Assembly: GCF_014652435.1 (NCBI RefSeq)
Contig: NZ_BMYU01000004.1
Coordinates: 1 to 64,000 of the forward strand
Direction: 5' to 3'
Length of the DNA stretch: 64,000 bases
Source of the DNA: Cognatundibacterium squillarum
GTDB lineage: Bacteria > Pseudomonadota > Gammaproteobacteria > Burkholderiales > Burkholderiaceae_D
Part shown: one piece after another, positions 1 to 9,036 of the stretch
Numbering within the stretch: the first letter of the stretch is position 1
Layout: each line of letters starts with the position of its first letter
Made by a program: the position numbers and the translations under genes
The notes under the pieces: model-generated
Databases searched by the model: none
What the model was told of the DNA's origin: nothing
Seen by the model: only the letters and a program-made list of their open reading frames with translations

Positions 1-105
1 AATGCGGTCGTGGAGTACAAATCGGTGGCGGCGGTGATGGCCTCGGCACAGCGTCTGGGTGTAACCAAGATCGGTATGGTGGGGAACGAGCAGTTCCTGA
101 AATAA
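1..105 (+). CDS. C-terminal fragment of an ExbD/TolR-family biopolymer transport protein
   Basis: An open frame enters from the left edge and ends with TAA at 103-105, leaving 34 residues that end in VGNEQFLK. The pattern 'VMASAQRLGVTKIGMVG' resembles the periplasmic C-terminal end of ExbD/TolR proteins, which energise TonB-dependent outer-membrane transport with ExbB and TonB. This is recognised from a short tail only, so TolR or another ExbD paralogue is possible. A TonB-dependent receptor lies 9 kb away on the other strand. A strong hairpin terminator follows 20 bp after the stop. Confidence 0.55.
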   Translation, partial: NAVVEYKSVAAVMASAQRLGVTKIGMVGNEQFLK

Positions 106-125
106 TCCGTTTCAGGCGTTACAGT

Positions 126-157
126 AAAAAAGGCAGAGTTTTCACTCTGCCTTTTTT
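126..157. terminator. Bidirectional rho-independent terminator
   Basis: GGCAGAG (132-138) pairs with CTCTGCC (145-151) around a six-base loop. Six A precede and six T follow the stem, so it can terminate the ExbD-like gene on the plus strand and the converging minus-strand gene at 211. Confidence 0.9.
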
Positions 158-210
158 ATCGCCTTCATTTTCACCATACTTGCTGCACGAAATTTCCGTC
201 GCGAACAAAG

Positions 211-492
211 CTACGAATCAGCATTATCCGGCTTACTTTTCTTACGCTTCACGCCGATGACAATTTGAAAGATACCGGTCGATATCGCAAAAACAGCCAG
301 TGCCGGAATCAACACACGCAGCAGCCGAACGATGGAGTCCTGACTTTCGGGTGAAAGATGGCTGTACCATTGATCTGCAAACGGCAATGCGTACTGAACA
401 AACACAGAAGGCATGAGCGCCATTAACACAGCAATGCCTGCTGATGCTGCAAGAATCACCATCCGCAGTAACACCGCACCCGACTTACGCAT
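211..492 (-). CDS. Small membrane protein, function unknown
   Basis: A 93-residue protein starting at ATG 490-492, overlapping the end of the upstream gene by 8 bp (start and stop interleaved), which suggests translational coupling. Two hydrophobic stretches are visible, around residues 5-35 and 58-83, separated by a polar loop, with a lysine-rich C-terminal tail (VKRKKSKPDN). This predicts a two-pass inner-membrane protein. I do not recognise a family. It is the last gene of the minus-strand run that begins with the glucan utilisation genes, but nothing in its sequence ties it to sugar metabolism. Confidence 0.6.
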   Translation of the reverse strand: MRKSGAVLLRMVILAASAGIAVLMALMPSVFVQYALPFADQWYSHLSPESQDSIVRLLRVLIPALAVFAISTGIFQIVIGVKRKKSKPDNADS

Positions 493-1354
493 TAGCGGCG
501 CCTGTCTGGGGCGACTTCGAACTGACGGCAGATGTGCGAACCACGACAAACTGCTTGCGGAACTCCAGGCCCTGCTGTGGCCAGCGCTCAGCGTATTTCG
601 TAAGTACCGGCACCAGCGCCTCCAGATTTTCACCATTACAACGGCAGTCCACAGCCAGTTTTCCATGCTGATCACGCGACACAAAGAAGCGGATTCCGAG
701 GAATGCCTGACTTTGCAATTCTTTGTGCAGATGATCCATCACCTCGGTGACGAAGCAACACGGACAGAACGGGTGCTCCTCTTTTTTTCCTGATGGTGTC
801 TGCACGAGATGTGCCACTGGCCCCAGCAAAATCTGACGATATCCGGAGACCTGATTTTCCACGCCAGCCACAGGAAGCTCAATGACTGCACAATCCTTAG
901 GCTGTTCGCGCACAGCGTCCGCGATCACAATCCAGTCCTGCGCCAGCCATTGCTGAATACAGGCTGCAAACGCATCTGTTTCCGTTTTTCCGAGCGCATG
1001 CTGATATTCAGTGAAACCCTCAGGAAACCATACCGGATGAGAAACACTGACCCTGATTGCGGTTCTGTGACGGTCTGCACCCAGCGCTACCGACTCCATC
1101 GCCAGCATACTGACCGAAACCTGATTTGATGCCCGAAGGAATCCGTTTTCAACGGTCGCCGATTCACCCTGTGCAGTCAGTGCTGTGCGCAGCATTTCCA
1201 GCAACAAGGGATCTCCCTCCTGATGAATGCCAGGCTGGTTGCCGGACATATTTACAGAACGGGATTCACTATGCTGTTTTCCAAACAGCGCCTGGATAAA
1301 TCGTGGAAGACGCATAATCATCAGATCAAATAAAAGTGCGTCATTGTATGCCAC
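485..1354 (-). CDS. DUF6348-like conserved protein of unknown function
   Basis: A 289-residue soluble protein when read from GTG at 1352-1354, 13 bp after the glucokinase fusion gene. ATG codons at 1321 and 1315 are alternative starts (278 or 276 residues), and none has a clear ribosome-binding site. The C-terminal half contains 'HPFCPCCFVTEVMDHL', a cysteine cluster followed by a mixed alpha/beta region, and resembles proteins annotated DUF6348. That assignment is from memory and moderate. No catalytic motif is recognisable. The position directly behind the glucokinase/RpiR gene suggests co-transcription. Confidence 0.65.
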   Translation of the reverse strand: MAYNDALLFDLMIMRLPRFIQALFGKQHSESRSVNMSGNQPGIHQEGDPLLLEMLRTALTAQGESATVENGFLRASNQVSVSMLAMESVALGADRHRTAIRVSVSHPVWFPEGFTEYQHALGKTETDAFAACIQQWLAQDWIVIADAVREQPKDCAVIELPVAGVENQVSGYRQILLGPVAHLVQTPSGKKEEHPFCPCCFVTEVMDHLHKELQSQAFLGIRFFVSRDQHGKLAVDCRCNGENLEALVPVLTKYAERWPQQGLEFRKQFVVVRTSAVSSKSPQTGAANA

Positions 1355-1367
1355 TAACGCATTTGCG

Positions 1368-3221
1368 TCAGTTATCGAGATGTGAAATCAGCAGCTGACT
1401 GATACGCCCGCTTTCTGCAACCGCCTCTGCAGATGCATTGTCCATCGATAAACCAACCGCGAGAATATCAATCAGCAGCAATTGCAGGATACGGGAAATC
1501 ATTGACAGGAAAGTTGCATTATCCTCGGTATGATTCACTGCCAGACAAACCGTCGCCAGTTTGCCCAGAGGCGATTGCTGAGGCGCGATTGCAATCACGC
1601 TGGCGCCCGATTTCAGCGCCACTTCTGCCGCTTTAACAATTTCCGGTAACTTACCCGAATTCGATACGGCAATCACCACATCGCCGGGACCAAGAATTTC
1701 TGCCGCCATCATGAACAAATGTGCATCGCCATAATTAGCGGTTGGAATCCGGAAGCGGAAAAATTTATGCTGTCCATCCAGCGCGACAGCACGGGCATTC
1801 CCCATCGCGTAGAACTCAATTTTTCGCGCCTGCCGCAATAAAGACAGAGCATGTTCGATTGCATGAACCTCCAGCTGGTCGCGGAAGCTCAGAATTGCAG
1901 AAACCGTGTTATCAATGACTTTTGCACTCAGATCATGGGTACTGTCACTGCGCCTTACCTGACTATGACGAACCGGTATCGTACCCGTCAGGCTGCTGGC
2001 AAATTTCAGCTTAAAGTCTGCCAGCCCTGCAAAACCTAAAGAACGACAAAAGCGGATCACGGTTGGTTGGCTGACATCTGCCAGACGTGCAATTTCAGCA
2101 ATCGCTTCATTCAAAACTGTGCGCGGATTATCCAGCACCAGCGATGCTACTCTTTTTTCCGCTGGCGTCAGTTCCGGCAAAATTTGTTGTATACGGTCAA
2201 GCAGTCCGTTATCACCCGACTTACCGCGCAGGTGCTCAGACAAGATTGCTGAAACGCCGTAAAACGCAGGAACCGGTGTTGTAATCACATAGACCGGAAT
2301 CTGCCGCAAATACTGACTGAAGCGCCCTTTTGCTTCAAAACGCTGACGAAACTGCGATTCGGTGAACAGAGGCAGAATGCGGGGCACGATGCCGCCGCCA
2401 ATGTAGATACCACCCAGTGCGCCTAGCGTCACCGCCAGATTTGCGGCAAAACTGCCAAGCATGCCGCAAAACACGTCGATTACCTCAGTACACAGGGTAT
2501 CCCGGTCGCGCACCGCCTTTTCCACGATGTCGCGCGATGCCAGCGCGATATCAGGCTGACCGCGTAATTGCGCCAGCGCCCGGTAAATCAGCTCTATGCC
2601 AGGACCGGAAATCAGGCGCTCAGCGGAAACGTGCTGCCATTCTTTCCACGCATATCGCAACACTTCATATTCCCGCTCATCGCAGGGCGCAAAGTTGACA
2701 TGGCCACCTTCTGAACCCAGTGTAACAAATCCGTCTGCCGTCGGAATCAGCCCTGACACACCCAGACCTGTTCCCGGACCAAGCACCCCGATCACTGATT
2801 TTGCAACCGGAGCCTCACCGCCGATCTGTAAAGTGTCGTCCGCACGTAACTGCGGCAATGCCATTGCCAGTGCAGTAAAGTCATTCACAATCAGCAACGT
2901 ATATAAACCAAATTCACGACGGACGGATTCAATCGAAAAACGCCAGTCGCGATTCGTCATTTGTACCGCGTCGCCATCTACCGGATTCGCAATCGCAAAA
3001 GCAGCATGCTGAATTTTGACGCTGGGTACATTGGATAAATACGATTTAATCAGCGGCACAATCCCGGCATAGTCAGCACATGGCAACACCTGCACATGCT
3101 CAAAATGGCCGACTGACGTTTCCAGCGCAAAGCGGGCGTGCGTTGCACCGATGTCTGCAATCAGGCGCGGTCCGCCCGACATGGCAACAACTGGTAAAAG
3201 CGGATTCTGGTGTTCGGTCAT
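1368..3221 (-). CDS. glk: Bifunctional glucokinase / RpiR-family transcriptional regulator
   Basis: A 617-residue fusion. Residues about 18-340 are a glucokinase of the bacterial Glk family: phosphate-binding LIADIGATHAR (20-30), catalytic aspartate in NDFTA (D114), GPGTGLGVSGL (148-158) and EGGHVNFAP (171-179). It phosphorylates glucose with ATP in the cytoplasm. Residues about 345-415 form an RpiR/HexR helix-turn-helix (VSQPTVIRFCRSLGF) and about 455-590 an SIS sugar-phosphate-binding domain. ATG 3219-3221 is chosen because the kinase motif begins 20 residues later; an AGGG lies 8-11 bp upstream. Such fusions are known in Burkholderiales. The gene follows the GH31 gene by 88 bp. The inferred role is to trap glucose from the upstream hydrolases and to sense its phosphorylated derivatives. 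Confidence 0.93.
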   Translation of the reverse strand: MTEHQNPLLPVVAMSGGPRLIADIGATHARFALETSVGHFEHVQVLPCADYAGIVPLIKSYLSNVPSVKIQHAAFAIANPVDGDAVQMTNRDWRFSIESVRREFGLYTLLIVNDFTALAMALPQLRADDTLQIGGEAPVAKSVIGVLGPGTGLGVSGLIPTADGFVTLGSEGGHVNFAPCDEREYEVLRYAWKEWQHVSAERLISGPGIELIYRALAQLRGQPDIALASRDIVEKAVRDRDTLCTEVIDVFCGMLGSFAANLAVTLGALGGIYIGGGIVPRILPLFTESQFRQRFEAKGRFSQYLRQIPVYVITTPVPAFYGVSAILSEHLRGKSGDNGLLDRIQQILPELTPAEKRVASLVLDNPRTVLNEAIAEIARLADVSQPTVIRFCRSLGFAGLADFKLKFASSLTGTIPVRHSQVRRSDSTHDLSAKVIDNTVSAILSFRDQLEVHAIEHALSLLRQARKIEFYAMGNARAVALDGQHKFFRFRIPTANYGDAHLFMMAAEILGPGDVVIAVSNSGKLPEIVKAAEVALKSGASVIAIAPQQSPLGKLATVCLAVNHTEDNATFLSMISRILQLLLIDILAVGLSMDNASAEAVAESGRISQLLISHLDN

Positions 3222-3309
3222 ACTACGGCCCTGACGATACGGTGATGTGCCGGACAATTGCCGGATTGAAAACTGGCAGCAATTTACCACAGTGCCGCCA
3301 GTGTGCCTA

Positions 3310-5721
3310 TCAGCCCCGCACTTGCTGCAAACCAGGCAGGCGAATCTGATGCCGGGTACCCGGTTTAAATGTCAGTGTAAAGCGCAGCAATTTTTGTGCT
3401 GCATCGTAACTGAATGTCTGCGCCTTACCGTCAATCGTAATGATTTGCGGCTCTTTGCTGACACCATGAACATACATCGTCCATTGACGCGGCACCGACT
3501 GATAGCGACGCCCTGCTTTTTCATCCACTGTCAGCAGTAAGCCTTCCGCGGTGTGCTGCTGTGACAGGCGCGTCAGTGCAAACGCCTGCTGCTCCCATGC
3601 CAGCCTTGTTTTTCCGTCATCGTCATACAATTGACCTTCAGACGCTTTTGTCTCGCTGACTGTCTGCGGGTAAATATGCCAGTTCAGATCTGCGACACGG
3701 AAGTCTTCTGTACTTTGCAAACCTTCAGCCATCGGAATCATCGCGCCAGATTTCACAAACACCGGGATCGTACCGCTGCTCAGCACCAGCTGATGCTGAC
3801 TGCCGCCTGCGTAAGTCACGCCACTTTGGAAATCGATCCAGTCATGTCCGCGCGGAAAGCTGACCTGCATGGTTTTCTGACCTGCATTTAACACCGGAAA
3901 CACAAGAAAATCATTGCCCCAGAAATATGCACTGGCGGACGTCCGTGCCTCTGCTCCTGCGTCAGCGGCAAAGAACAAAGGACGCATCAGCGGCATACCG
4001 CTGCGATGATTTTCAAATGCCAGCGTATAGTTATACGGCAGTAAGCGGTAGCGCAGTTCAATAGCGGCTTTGGCAAGCGCTTTCGCTGCATCGCGCCGGT
4101 ACACCGGTTCTGCAGGCACCTCTTCCTGAGCGTGAGGGCGGAACACAGGCTGGAACACGCCATACTGTAACCAGCGCGTATACAGCTCATCATCATCTAC
4201 TGCACCGGCAAAACCGCCAAGATCGGAATGCATATATGCCATACCCTGCATCCCCATTTGCAATGCGATTTCCGGCTGTGAACGCAAGCCACCCCAGCTG
4301 CGATTCACATCGCCCGACCACGGAATCATGCCGAAGCGCTGAGAGCCGGAGTAGCCGGCGCGCATCAGAATAAATGGCCGCTCCTTCGGATAAAATCGCG
4401 CAGATTTCTCCGCAATCAATTTTGCCCACTCGTGTCCGTATATATTGTGAACCTCAGCCGCGCTGCCGCCCGCGTGGCGAATATCATCCGGATGAACTTC
4501 AGGCTCACCCAGATCACCCCACCAGCCGTCGGCACCCAATGTTTTCAGCTCAGCATAACGTTGCCAGAACCAGTCGCGCGCTGCAGGTTTTGTGATATCG
4601 ATCAGTCCGGTATGTCCGAAATAAAAATCATATTCATACGGCTTACCATCTTTGCCTGTTGCAAGAATGGCGTTTTGCTTTGCTTCCTCCCAGCGCCCGG
4701 ATGAAGTCAGAATAAATGGCTCTGTAATCAGCACGGTACGTACCTGCTGCTTTTTCAAACTCGCCATCATGCCTGCGGGATCCGGGAAGTTATCTTTGTC
4801 AAATGCCAGATTGCCCATCGTGCCTTTGACTTCTTTACCGAACCAGAAAAGATCGAACACAATGGCGTCCAGCGGAATCTTTTCCGCCCTGAATAAAGCC
4901 ACTGTCTTCAGTGCTTCCTCTGCTGAATGATAACCGAACCGGCTGGCAAAATTTCCCAGTGTCCAGCGTGCCGGCATAGGTTGCCTTCCGGTCAGCGTCG
5001 TGTAGGCATCTATCAGTTGCGGCCACTGCGTTCCAGCCAGAACCTGATATGTACGGGTGTCACCACCCGCACCATACACGACACGGTTATTTTTCTGACT
5101 GTCTAAATCCAGAAATCCTGTCGACGGCTGGTCAAAGTGCACCGCATATTTCTGCGAAGACAGAAACAATGGCATCGCAAAATTCATTTGCAGGGATTGC
5201 TCTTCATAACCGTAATGGGCCTTGTTATACAAAGGCAGGCGATGTCCGCGACGGTTCATCCCAAGTGCACGGGCTCCGCCACCGTAAAGCACTTCGTCGG
5301 GCTGCACAGCAAGTTCGGTCAGTGCCAGTCCGTTCTCAGTACGGTCGCTGACAATATCCTCGAACAGAAAACGTCCCTGCGCGTAATAACGCAGTCGCAT
5401 CGGCGACTTTTGAATTTCCACCAGCATTTGTCCGGCCTGAACTTTCAGCAGATTCTGCTGTTGCTCCAGCTGCATTCCGGGCAATGCGCGATGTAGTTGT
5501 ACTGCATGCGATGCACGTGCTGGCGATGCGGATTTACCTTTTGGTATGAAGCGGTTTTCCAGTATGTCGTCGCGCAATAAACGCAACTCCATCTGACCAT
5601 GCGAAGTCTGCATCGTCAGAACATGATTCTTCAGCGCAAAACTCTGCAGCGTCTGTTCATCCGCAAACGCTGCCTGACTGACCACAACAGCCGCCAGACT
5701 ACAAAAATACACTAACTTCAT
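3310..5721 (-). CDS. Exported GH31 alpha-glucosidase
   Basis: An 803-residue protein with a clear signal peptide (hydrophobic residues 3-19, AFA cleavage near 20). An N-terminal beta domain is followed by a GH31 TIM barrel with the nucleophile in GWWGDLGEPE (D403) and the acid/base in WSGDVNRSW (D471), and a C-terminal beta domain with YDDDGKT. GH31 enzymes release glucose from the non-reducing ends of alpha-glucosides. The start overlaps the stop of the GH13 gene (ATGA, 5718-5721), so the two are translationally coupled. It probably acts in the periplasm on maltodextrins produced by the amylase. Linkage preference (alpha-1,4 or alpha-1,6) cannot be read from the sequence. Confidence 0.93.
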   Translation of the reverse strand: MKLVYFCSLAAVVVSQAAFADEQTLQSFALKNHVLTMQTSHGQMELRLLRDDILENRFIPKGKSASPARASHAVQLHRALPGMQLEQQQNLLKVQAGQMLVEIQKSPMRLRYYAQGRFLFEDIVSDRTENGLALTELAVQPDEVLYGGGARALGMNRRGHRLPLYNKAHYGYEEQSLQMNFAMPLFLSSQKYAVHFDQPSTGFLDLDSQKNNRVVYGAGGDTRTYQVLAGTQWPQLIDAYTTLTGRQPMPARWTLGNFASRFGYHSAEEALKTVALFRAEKIPLDAIVFDLFWFGKEVKGTMGNLAFDKDNFPDPAGMMASLKKQQVRTVLITEPFILTSSGRWEEAKQNAILATGKDGKPYEYDFYFGHTGLIDITKPAARDWFWQRYAELKTLGADGWWGDLGEPEVHPDDIRHAGGSAAEVHNIYGHEWAKLIAEKSARFYPKERPFILMRAGYSGSQRFGMIPWSGDVNRSWGGLRSQPEIALQMGMQGMAYMHSDLGGFAGAVDDDELYTRWLQYGVFQPVFRPHAQEEVPAEPVYRRDAAKALAKAAIELRYRLLPYNYTLAFENHRSGMPLMRPLFFAADAGAEARTSASAYFWGNDFLVFPVLNAGQKTMQVSFPRGHDWIDFQSGVTYAGGSQHQLVLSSGTIPVFVKSGAMIPMAEGLQSTEDFRVADLNWHIYPQTVSETKASEGQLYDDDGKTRLAWEQQAFALTRLSQQHTAEGLLLTVDEKAGRRYQSVPRQWTMYVHGVSKEPQIITIDGKAQTFSYDAAQKLLRFTLTFKPGTRHQIRLPGLQQVRG

Positions 5722-7433
5722 TCATTCACTCCTTCCAGCAACACAGCGCGACTGGCGGATGGCACAGTCACGTAACCATCTTTCACTGTCAGAATCTGCT
5801 TGCTGTAAAAATCTCTTAAGCTTTGCGCCGCCGGAAACACCTCACCGACAAAAACACGCTGACCTGCGACTGCGCCGAGAACCACCACCACCTGATCCTG
5901 AAGATGCGGTGTGTTCAGGCGCCGGCTGAATACATAGGGCGTTGCCGACATTTGCTGATGCACTCCTGCACCGATTGCCGGATGGCGCTGCCGGAATTGT
6001 CCGAGCAACTGCCAGTGCATGAGTACTTGTGGCGCAGGTATGCCGGCAATTCTGGCCTTCTGCGCCAGATCGTCCCAGTTCATTGGTGAACGTAATTTCG
6101 CATCACCTGCTGCATCCGGATCATCCATATTGCGGCCGGATTCATCACCGTAATAGATCTGCGCGGCACCGGGGCTCAGCAACAGGCGCTCGGCAGCCAG
6201 CAAAGGGAATTTACGCTGACGGTCAAAAGAATGTTCATCATCATGCGATGCAAGGTAATTCAGAACGGAAACACCTTTCAAGTCTGTTGACAGTAATTTC
6301 TGATATTCAGAAAACTGCGCCTCTGCATCTTTGCTGATATCGCTGCGAAATGAAAAATTAATCAGTGCGTCGAAGCCGGCATCAAACAAAGCCAGTTTGC
6401 TGCCGCCGTCCATATGAAATGATTTTCCCTGCTGAATGCCATAGCCGTAAGCTTCGCCAACCATATAAAACGGCGTACGGAAGCGAACCTTTTGCGGATG
6501 ATTCTGCTTCCATTCAGCATATGCATCACTGGCGACCTGCTTTAATTCTGCCCACAATTCCGGCTCTACATGCTTAACGGTATCGGCACGAAAGCCATCA
6601 ATACCAAAGCGTCTGATCCAGTCTGCATGCCAGCTCATCAGGTAGTAGCGTGGTGCGCGGGGAAAGCGGTAACGCTGGAAAAACACGTCGAGATTTTGCA
6701 TCTGCTGCTGCAAACGCCCTTCCTGCTGCCACTTATTGATCAGGAATGGCGGCAGTTTCATGTCGCTGAGCGTTTCTGTGCGCAAGTCCGGTAAACCCTT
6801 TACCAGTGCACAGGATACCGTGCTCGGAATATCGCGGTAACTGCATACCGGTTCGTCCCGCACCCATTCCTGCGGCCATGCACTATCCTGCGCTGTGACT
6901 GGTCCGACATGGTTCATTACCACATCCAGTAATACGCGGATACCTTTGTCGTGCGCGGCATCCACCATTTCACGGAACGCGTCTTCACTGCCAAGTGCCT
7001 GATCCGTGGTCGTAAAATCCCGTGCCCAGTAACCATGAAAGCCATAGGATTTTCCTGTACCTTCATCGGTGTAACCGTGTATCTGCTCCACCGGTGGCGT
7101 AATCCATAAAGCGCTGACGCCGAGCGCATTGAAATAACCGTCACGGATTTTCTGCGTGATGCCGGCGAAATCACCGCCCATAAAATAACGCAGCGGCGCA
7201 CCGTCTTTCTGCCGTCCGTAAGCCGCATCATTTGCCTTGTCGCCATTCACGAAGCGATCGGTCAGAACGAAGTAAACCGTTCCGTGCTTCCACCACGCGA
7301 CATCCTGCTCAGCCGCAGGTGCTGTATGCACCGCTGTTGTTGCAGCGCTTACAGAAAAAACCGTGGTATTTGTCAGCAGCAATGCGAGCGCCAGCGCACG
7401 CAAAGGCTGATTCAGCCATGCTTGTTTGAACAT
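5718..7433 (-). CDS. Exported GH13 alpha-amylase
   Basis: A 571-residue protein from ATG 7431-7433, preceded by GGATGA; a TTG five codons upstream is a weaker alternative. Residues 10-31 form a signal peptide (LRALALALLL, SVSAA). All four GH13 regions are present: DVVMNH (170-175), GFRADTVKH with nucleophile D284, MVGEAYG with acid/base E327, and ASHDDE (H397, D398). GH13 enzymes cleave or transfer alpha-1,4-glucosidic bonds. A periplasmic location is inferred. It lies 51 bp behind the MFS transporter gene and overlaps the GH31 gene by 4 bp, consistent with stepwise starch or maltodextrin degradation. Confidence 0.93.
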   Translation of the reverse strand: MFKQAWLNQPLRALALALLLTNTTVFSVSAATTAVHTAPAAEQDVAWWKHGTVYFVLTDRFVNGDKANDAAYGRQKDGAPLRYFMGGDFAGITQKIRDGYFNALGVSALWITPPVEQIHGYTDEGTGKSYGFHGYWARDFTTTDQALGSEDAFREMVDAAHDKGIRVLLDVVMNHVGPVTAQDSAWPQEWVRDEPVCSYRDIPSTVSCALVKGLPDLRTETLSDMKLPPFLINKWQQEGRLQQQMQNLDVFFQRYRFPRAPRYYLMSWHADWIRRFGIDGFRADTVKHVEPELWAELKQVASDAYAEWKQNHPQKVRFRTPFYMVGEAYGYGIQQGKSFHMDGGSKLALFDAGFDALINFSFRSDISKDAEAQFSEYQKLLSTDLKGVSVLNYLASHDDEHSFDRQRKFPLLAAERLLLSPGAAQIYYGDESGRNMDDPDAAGDAKLRSPMNWDDLAQKARIAGIPAPQVLMHWQLLGQFRQRHPAIGAGVHQQMSATPYVFSRRLNTPHLQDQVVVVLGAVAGQRVFVGEVFPAAQSLRDFYSKQILTVKDGYVTVPSASRAVLLEGVNE

Positions 7434-7484
7434 AGATACATCATCCAAAAAGAAACGGTGATCCGCAGATCACCGCATTTGCTG

Positions 7485-8810
7485 TTACGCCTTCTGTTGT
7501 TCCGGTTCGCTGATCATTGCGCTGATCAGGCCTGCAATCAGCATGCAGGCACCACCCAGTACCAGTGTTTTGATGGTTTGTCCGGCAAACCAGTGCTTTG
7601 TCACCCAGCCCAGCAGCAAGCCACTCAGAATTTGCGGAATCACGATGAAGAAGTTGAACACGCCCATGTAATAACCCATGCGATCTGCCGGCAGTACCGA
7701 AGCCAGCATGGCATACGGCATGGTCAGAATACTGGCCCACGCCAGTCCGACTGCGACCATCGGCACCCACAGCAAATCTGCAGATCCGATTACGTAAAGT
7801 GTCATCAGACCGAGTCCGCCAGCCGCCAGACACAAAGCGTGCACAAGGCGCTTTGCCATAAATCTGGCCAGCAGCGGCAGCAGAAACGCTGCAATCGCAG
7901 AAACCCCGTTATACACAGCAAACATATTACCGACGCGGTTTGCCGCATCCTGAAAGCTTTGTGAGCCAGCGTCTGTGACATGGAATAAATGATCTGCGAT
8001 CGCTGTCGTTGTATAAATCCACATGGCAAACAAAGCGATCCAGGTAAAGAATTGCACCACTGCCAGCTGACGCATCAGCTTTGGCATACTGAGCAAGCCG
8101 GCAACGATCTCTTTGACCGCATGCGACACCGACCCTGCCTGCTGACGGTTGCGTTCAAACGCCTGCATATCGGCTGGCGGCGCTTCCTGTGAAGTCAGTA
8201 CAGTCCACATCACTGCAGAAAAATAAATGGCGCCGCCGGTGTAGAACGCAAAGCGCACGCTGTCGGGAATACCGCCGTTCACCGGTACATTGCTGACGTG
8301 CATGACTTTGGTAAAAAATTCCGGTAATAACGAAGCGATCACCGCACCGCAGCCAATGAAAAATGTCTGCATGGCATAACCGGCTGTTTGCTGAGAGCTG
8401 TCCAGTTTATCGCCCACGAATGCGCGGAATGGCTCCATCGATACATTGATCGCCGCATCCATCATCCACAACACCAGCACCGCCATCCAGACTGCGGAGG
8501 CATTTGGCATCAGGAACATCGCGATGCTGGCAAGTAATGCGCCGATAAAGAAGAACGGACGACGGCGTCCCCAGCGCGGATGCCAGGTGTGATCACTCAG
8601 GTAGCCAATCACCGGCTGTACCAGCAAACCTGTCACCGGCGCTGCCAGCCAGAACAACGGCAAGTCATCCGGACTGGCACCCAGCGTGGAAAAAATCCGG
8701 CTGGTGTTCGCGTTTTGCAAAGCGAAACCAAACTGAATGCCGAAAAAACCAAAGCTCATGTTCCATAACTGCCAGAACGTCAGTCTTGGTTTCTGAATTG
8801 AATTTTGCAT
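7485..8810 (-). CDS. MFS/GPH-type sugar (maltodextrin) transporter
   Basis: A 441-residue integral membrane protein with about 12 hydrophobic segments. The N-terminus (FWQLWNMSFGFFGIQFGFAL) and the loop YLSDHTWHPRWGRRRPFF, a variant of the MFS loop 2-3 motif, match the family of proton-coupled sugar transporters related to SLC45 and sucrose carriers. In glucan loci with TonB receptors this family carries maltose or maltodextrins across the inner membrane. ATG at 8808-8810 is chosen because an upstream in-frame start at 8840 lacks support; a GGAG lies about 12 bp upstream. A 17-bp palindrome lies about 87 bp upstream of the start and may control it. The substrate is inferred from neighbours. 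Confidence 0.88.
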   Translation of the reverse strand: MQNSIQKPRLTFWQLWNMSFGFFGIQFGFALQNANTSRIFSTLGASPDDLPLFWLAAPVTGLLVQPVIGYLSDHTWHPRWGRRRPFFFIGALLASIAMFLMPNASAVWMAVLVLWMMDAAINVSMEPFRAFVGDKLDSSQQTAGYAMQTFFIGCGAVIASLLPEFFTKVMHVSNVPVNGGIPDSVRFAFYTGGAIYFSAVMWTVLTSQEAPPADMQAFERNRQQAGSVSHAVKEIVAGLLSMPKLMRQLAVVQFFTWIALFAMWIYTTTAIADHLFHVTDAGSQSFQDAANRVGNMFAVYNGVSAIAAFLLPLLARFMAKRLVHALCLAAGGLGLMTLYVIGSADLLWVPMVAVGLAWASILTMPYAMLASVLPADRMGYYMGVFNFFIVIPQILSGLLLGWVTKHWFAGQTIKTLVLGGACMLIAGLISAMISEPEQQKA

Positions 8811-8896
8811 CTCTACCGTCTCCAAGGATTTCGCCCGCACTGTTATGGCTCAGTCAGGCTGCGATCACCGCCATGCGGTCTTTTTTGTATTGGTTT

Positions 8897-8913
8897 CATC
8901 CGTCAGACGGATG
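8897..8913. promoter_or_regulatory. 17-bp perfect palindrome, candidate operator upstream of the MFS transporter
   Basis: CATCCGTC and GACGGATG flank one central base. It sits about 87-103 bp upstream of the transporter start, between it and the terminator of the TonB receptor gene. There is no T-tract on either side, so it is not a terminator. Size and symmetry fit a homodimeric repressor such as a LacI-family protein; no such gene is in the window. Confidence 0.45.
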
Positions 8914-8981
8914 TTTGCCGGACAGCGTTAGCATACCTGCATTTGCTGTTCCGGCATTCAGGCTTGCAACCGTGTGCCAAC

Positions 8982-9015
8982 AAAAAACCCTCCTCAGACA
9001 GGGTCAGAGAAGGGT
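8982..9015 (-). terminator. Rho-independent terminator of the TonB-dependent receptor gene
   Basis: On the minus strand ACCCTTCTC pairs with GAGGAGGGT (one G-U pair) around an 11-base loop and is followed by six T. It lies 21 bp after the receptor stop, so the MFS gene probably depends on its own promoter or on read-through. Confidence 0.75.
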
Positions 9016-9036
9016 CAAAGGACACACTGGAGTGAA

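Noticed and set aside
8867-8887. ACCGC-CAT-GCGGT hairpin followed by T-run on the plus strand
   Set aside because: Only five base pairs, and no plus-strand gene ends there, so it is unlikely to be a real terminator.
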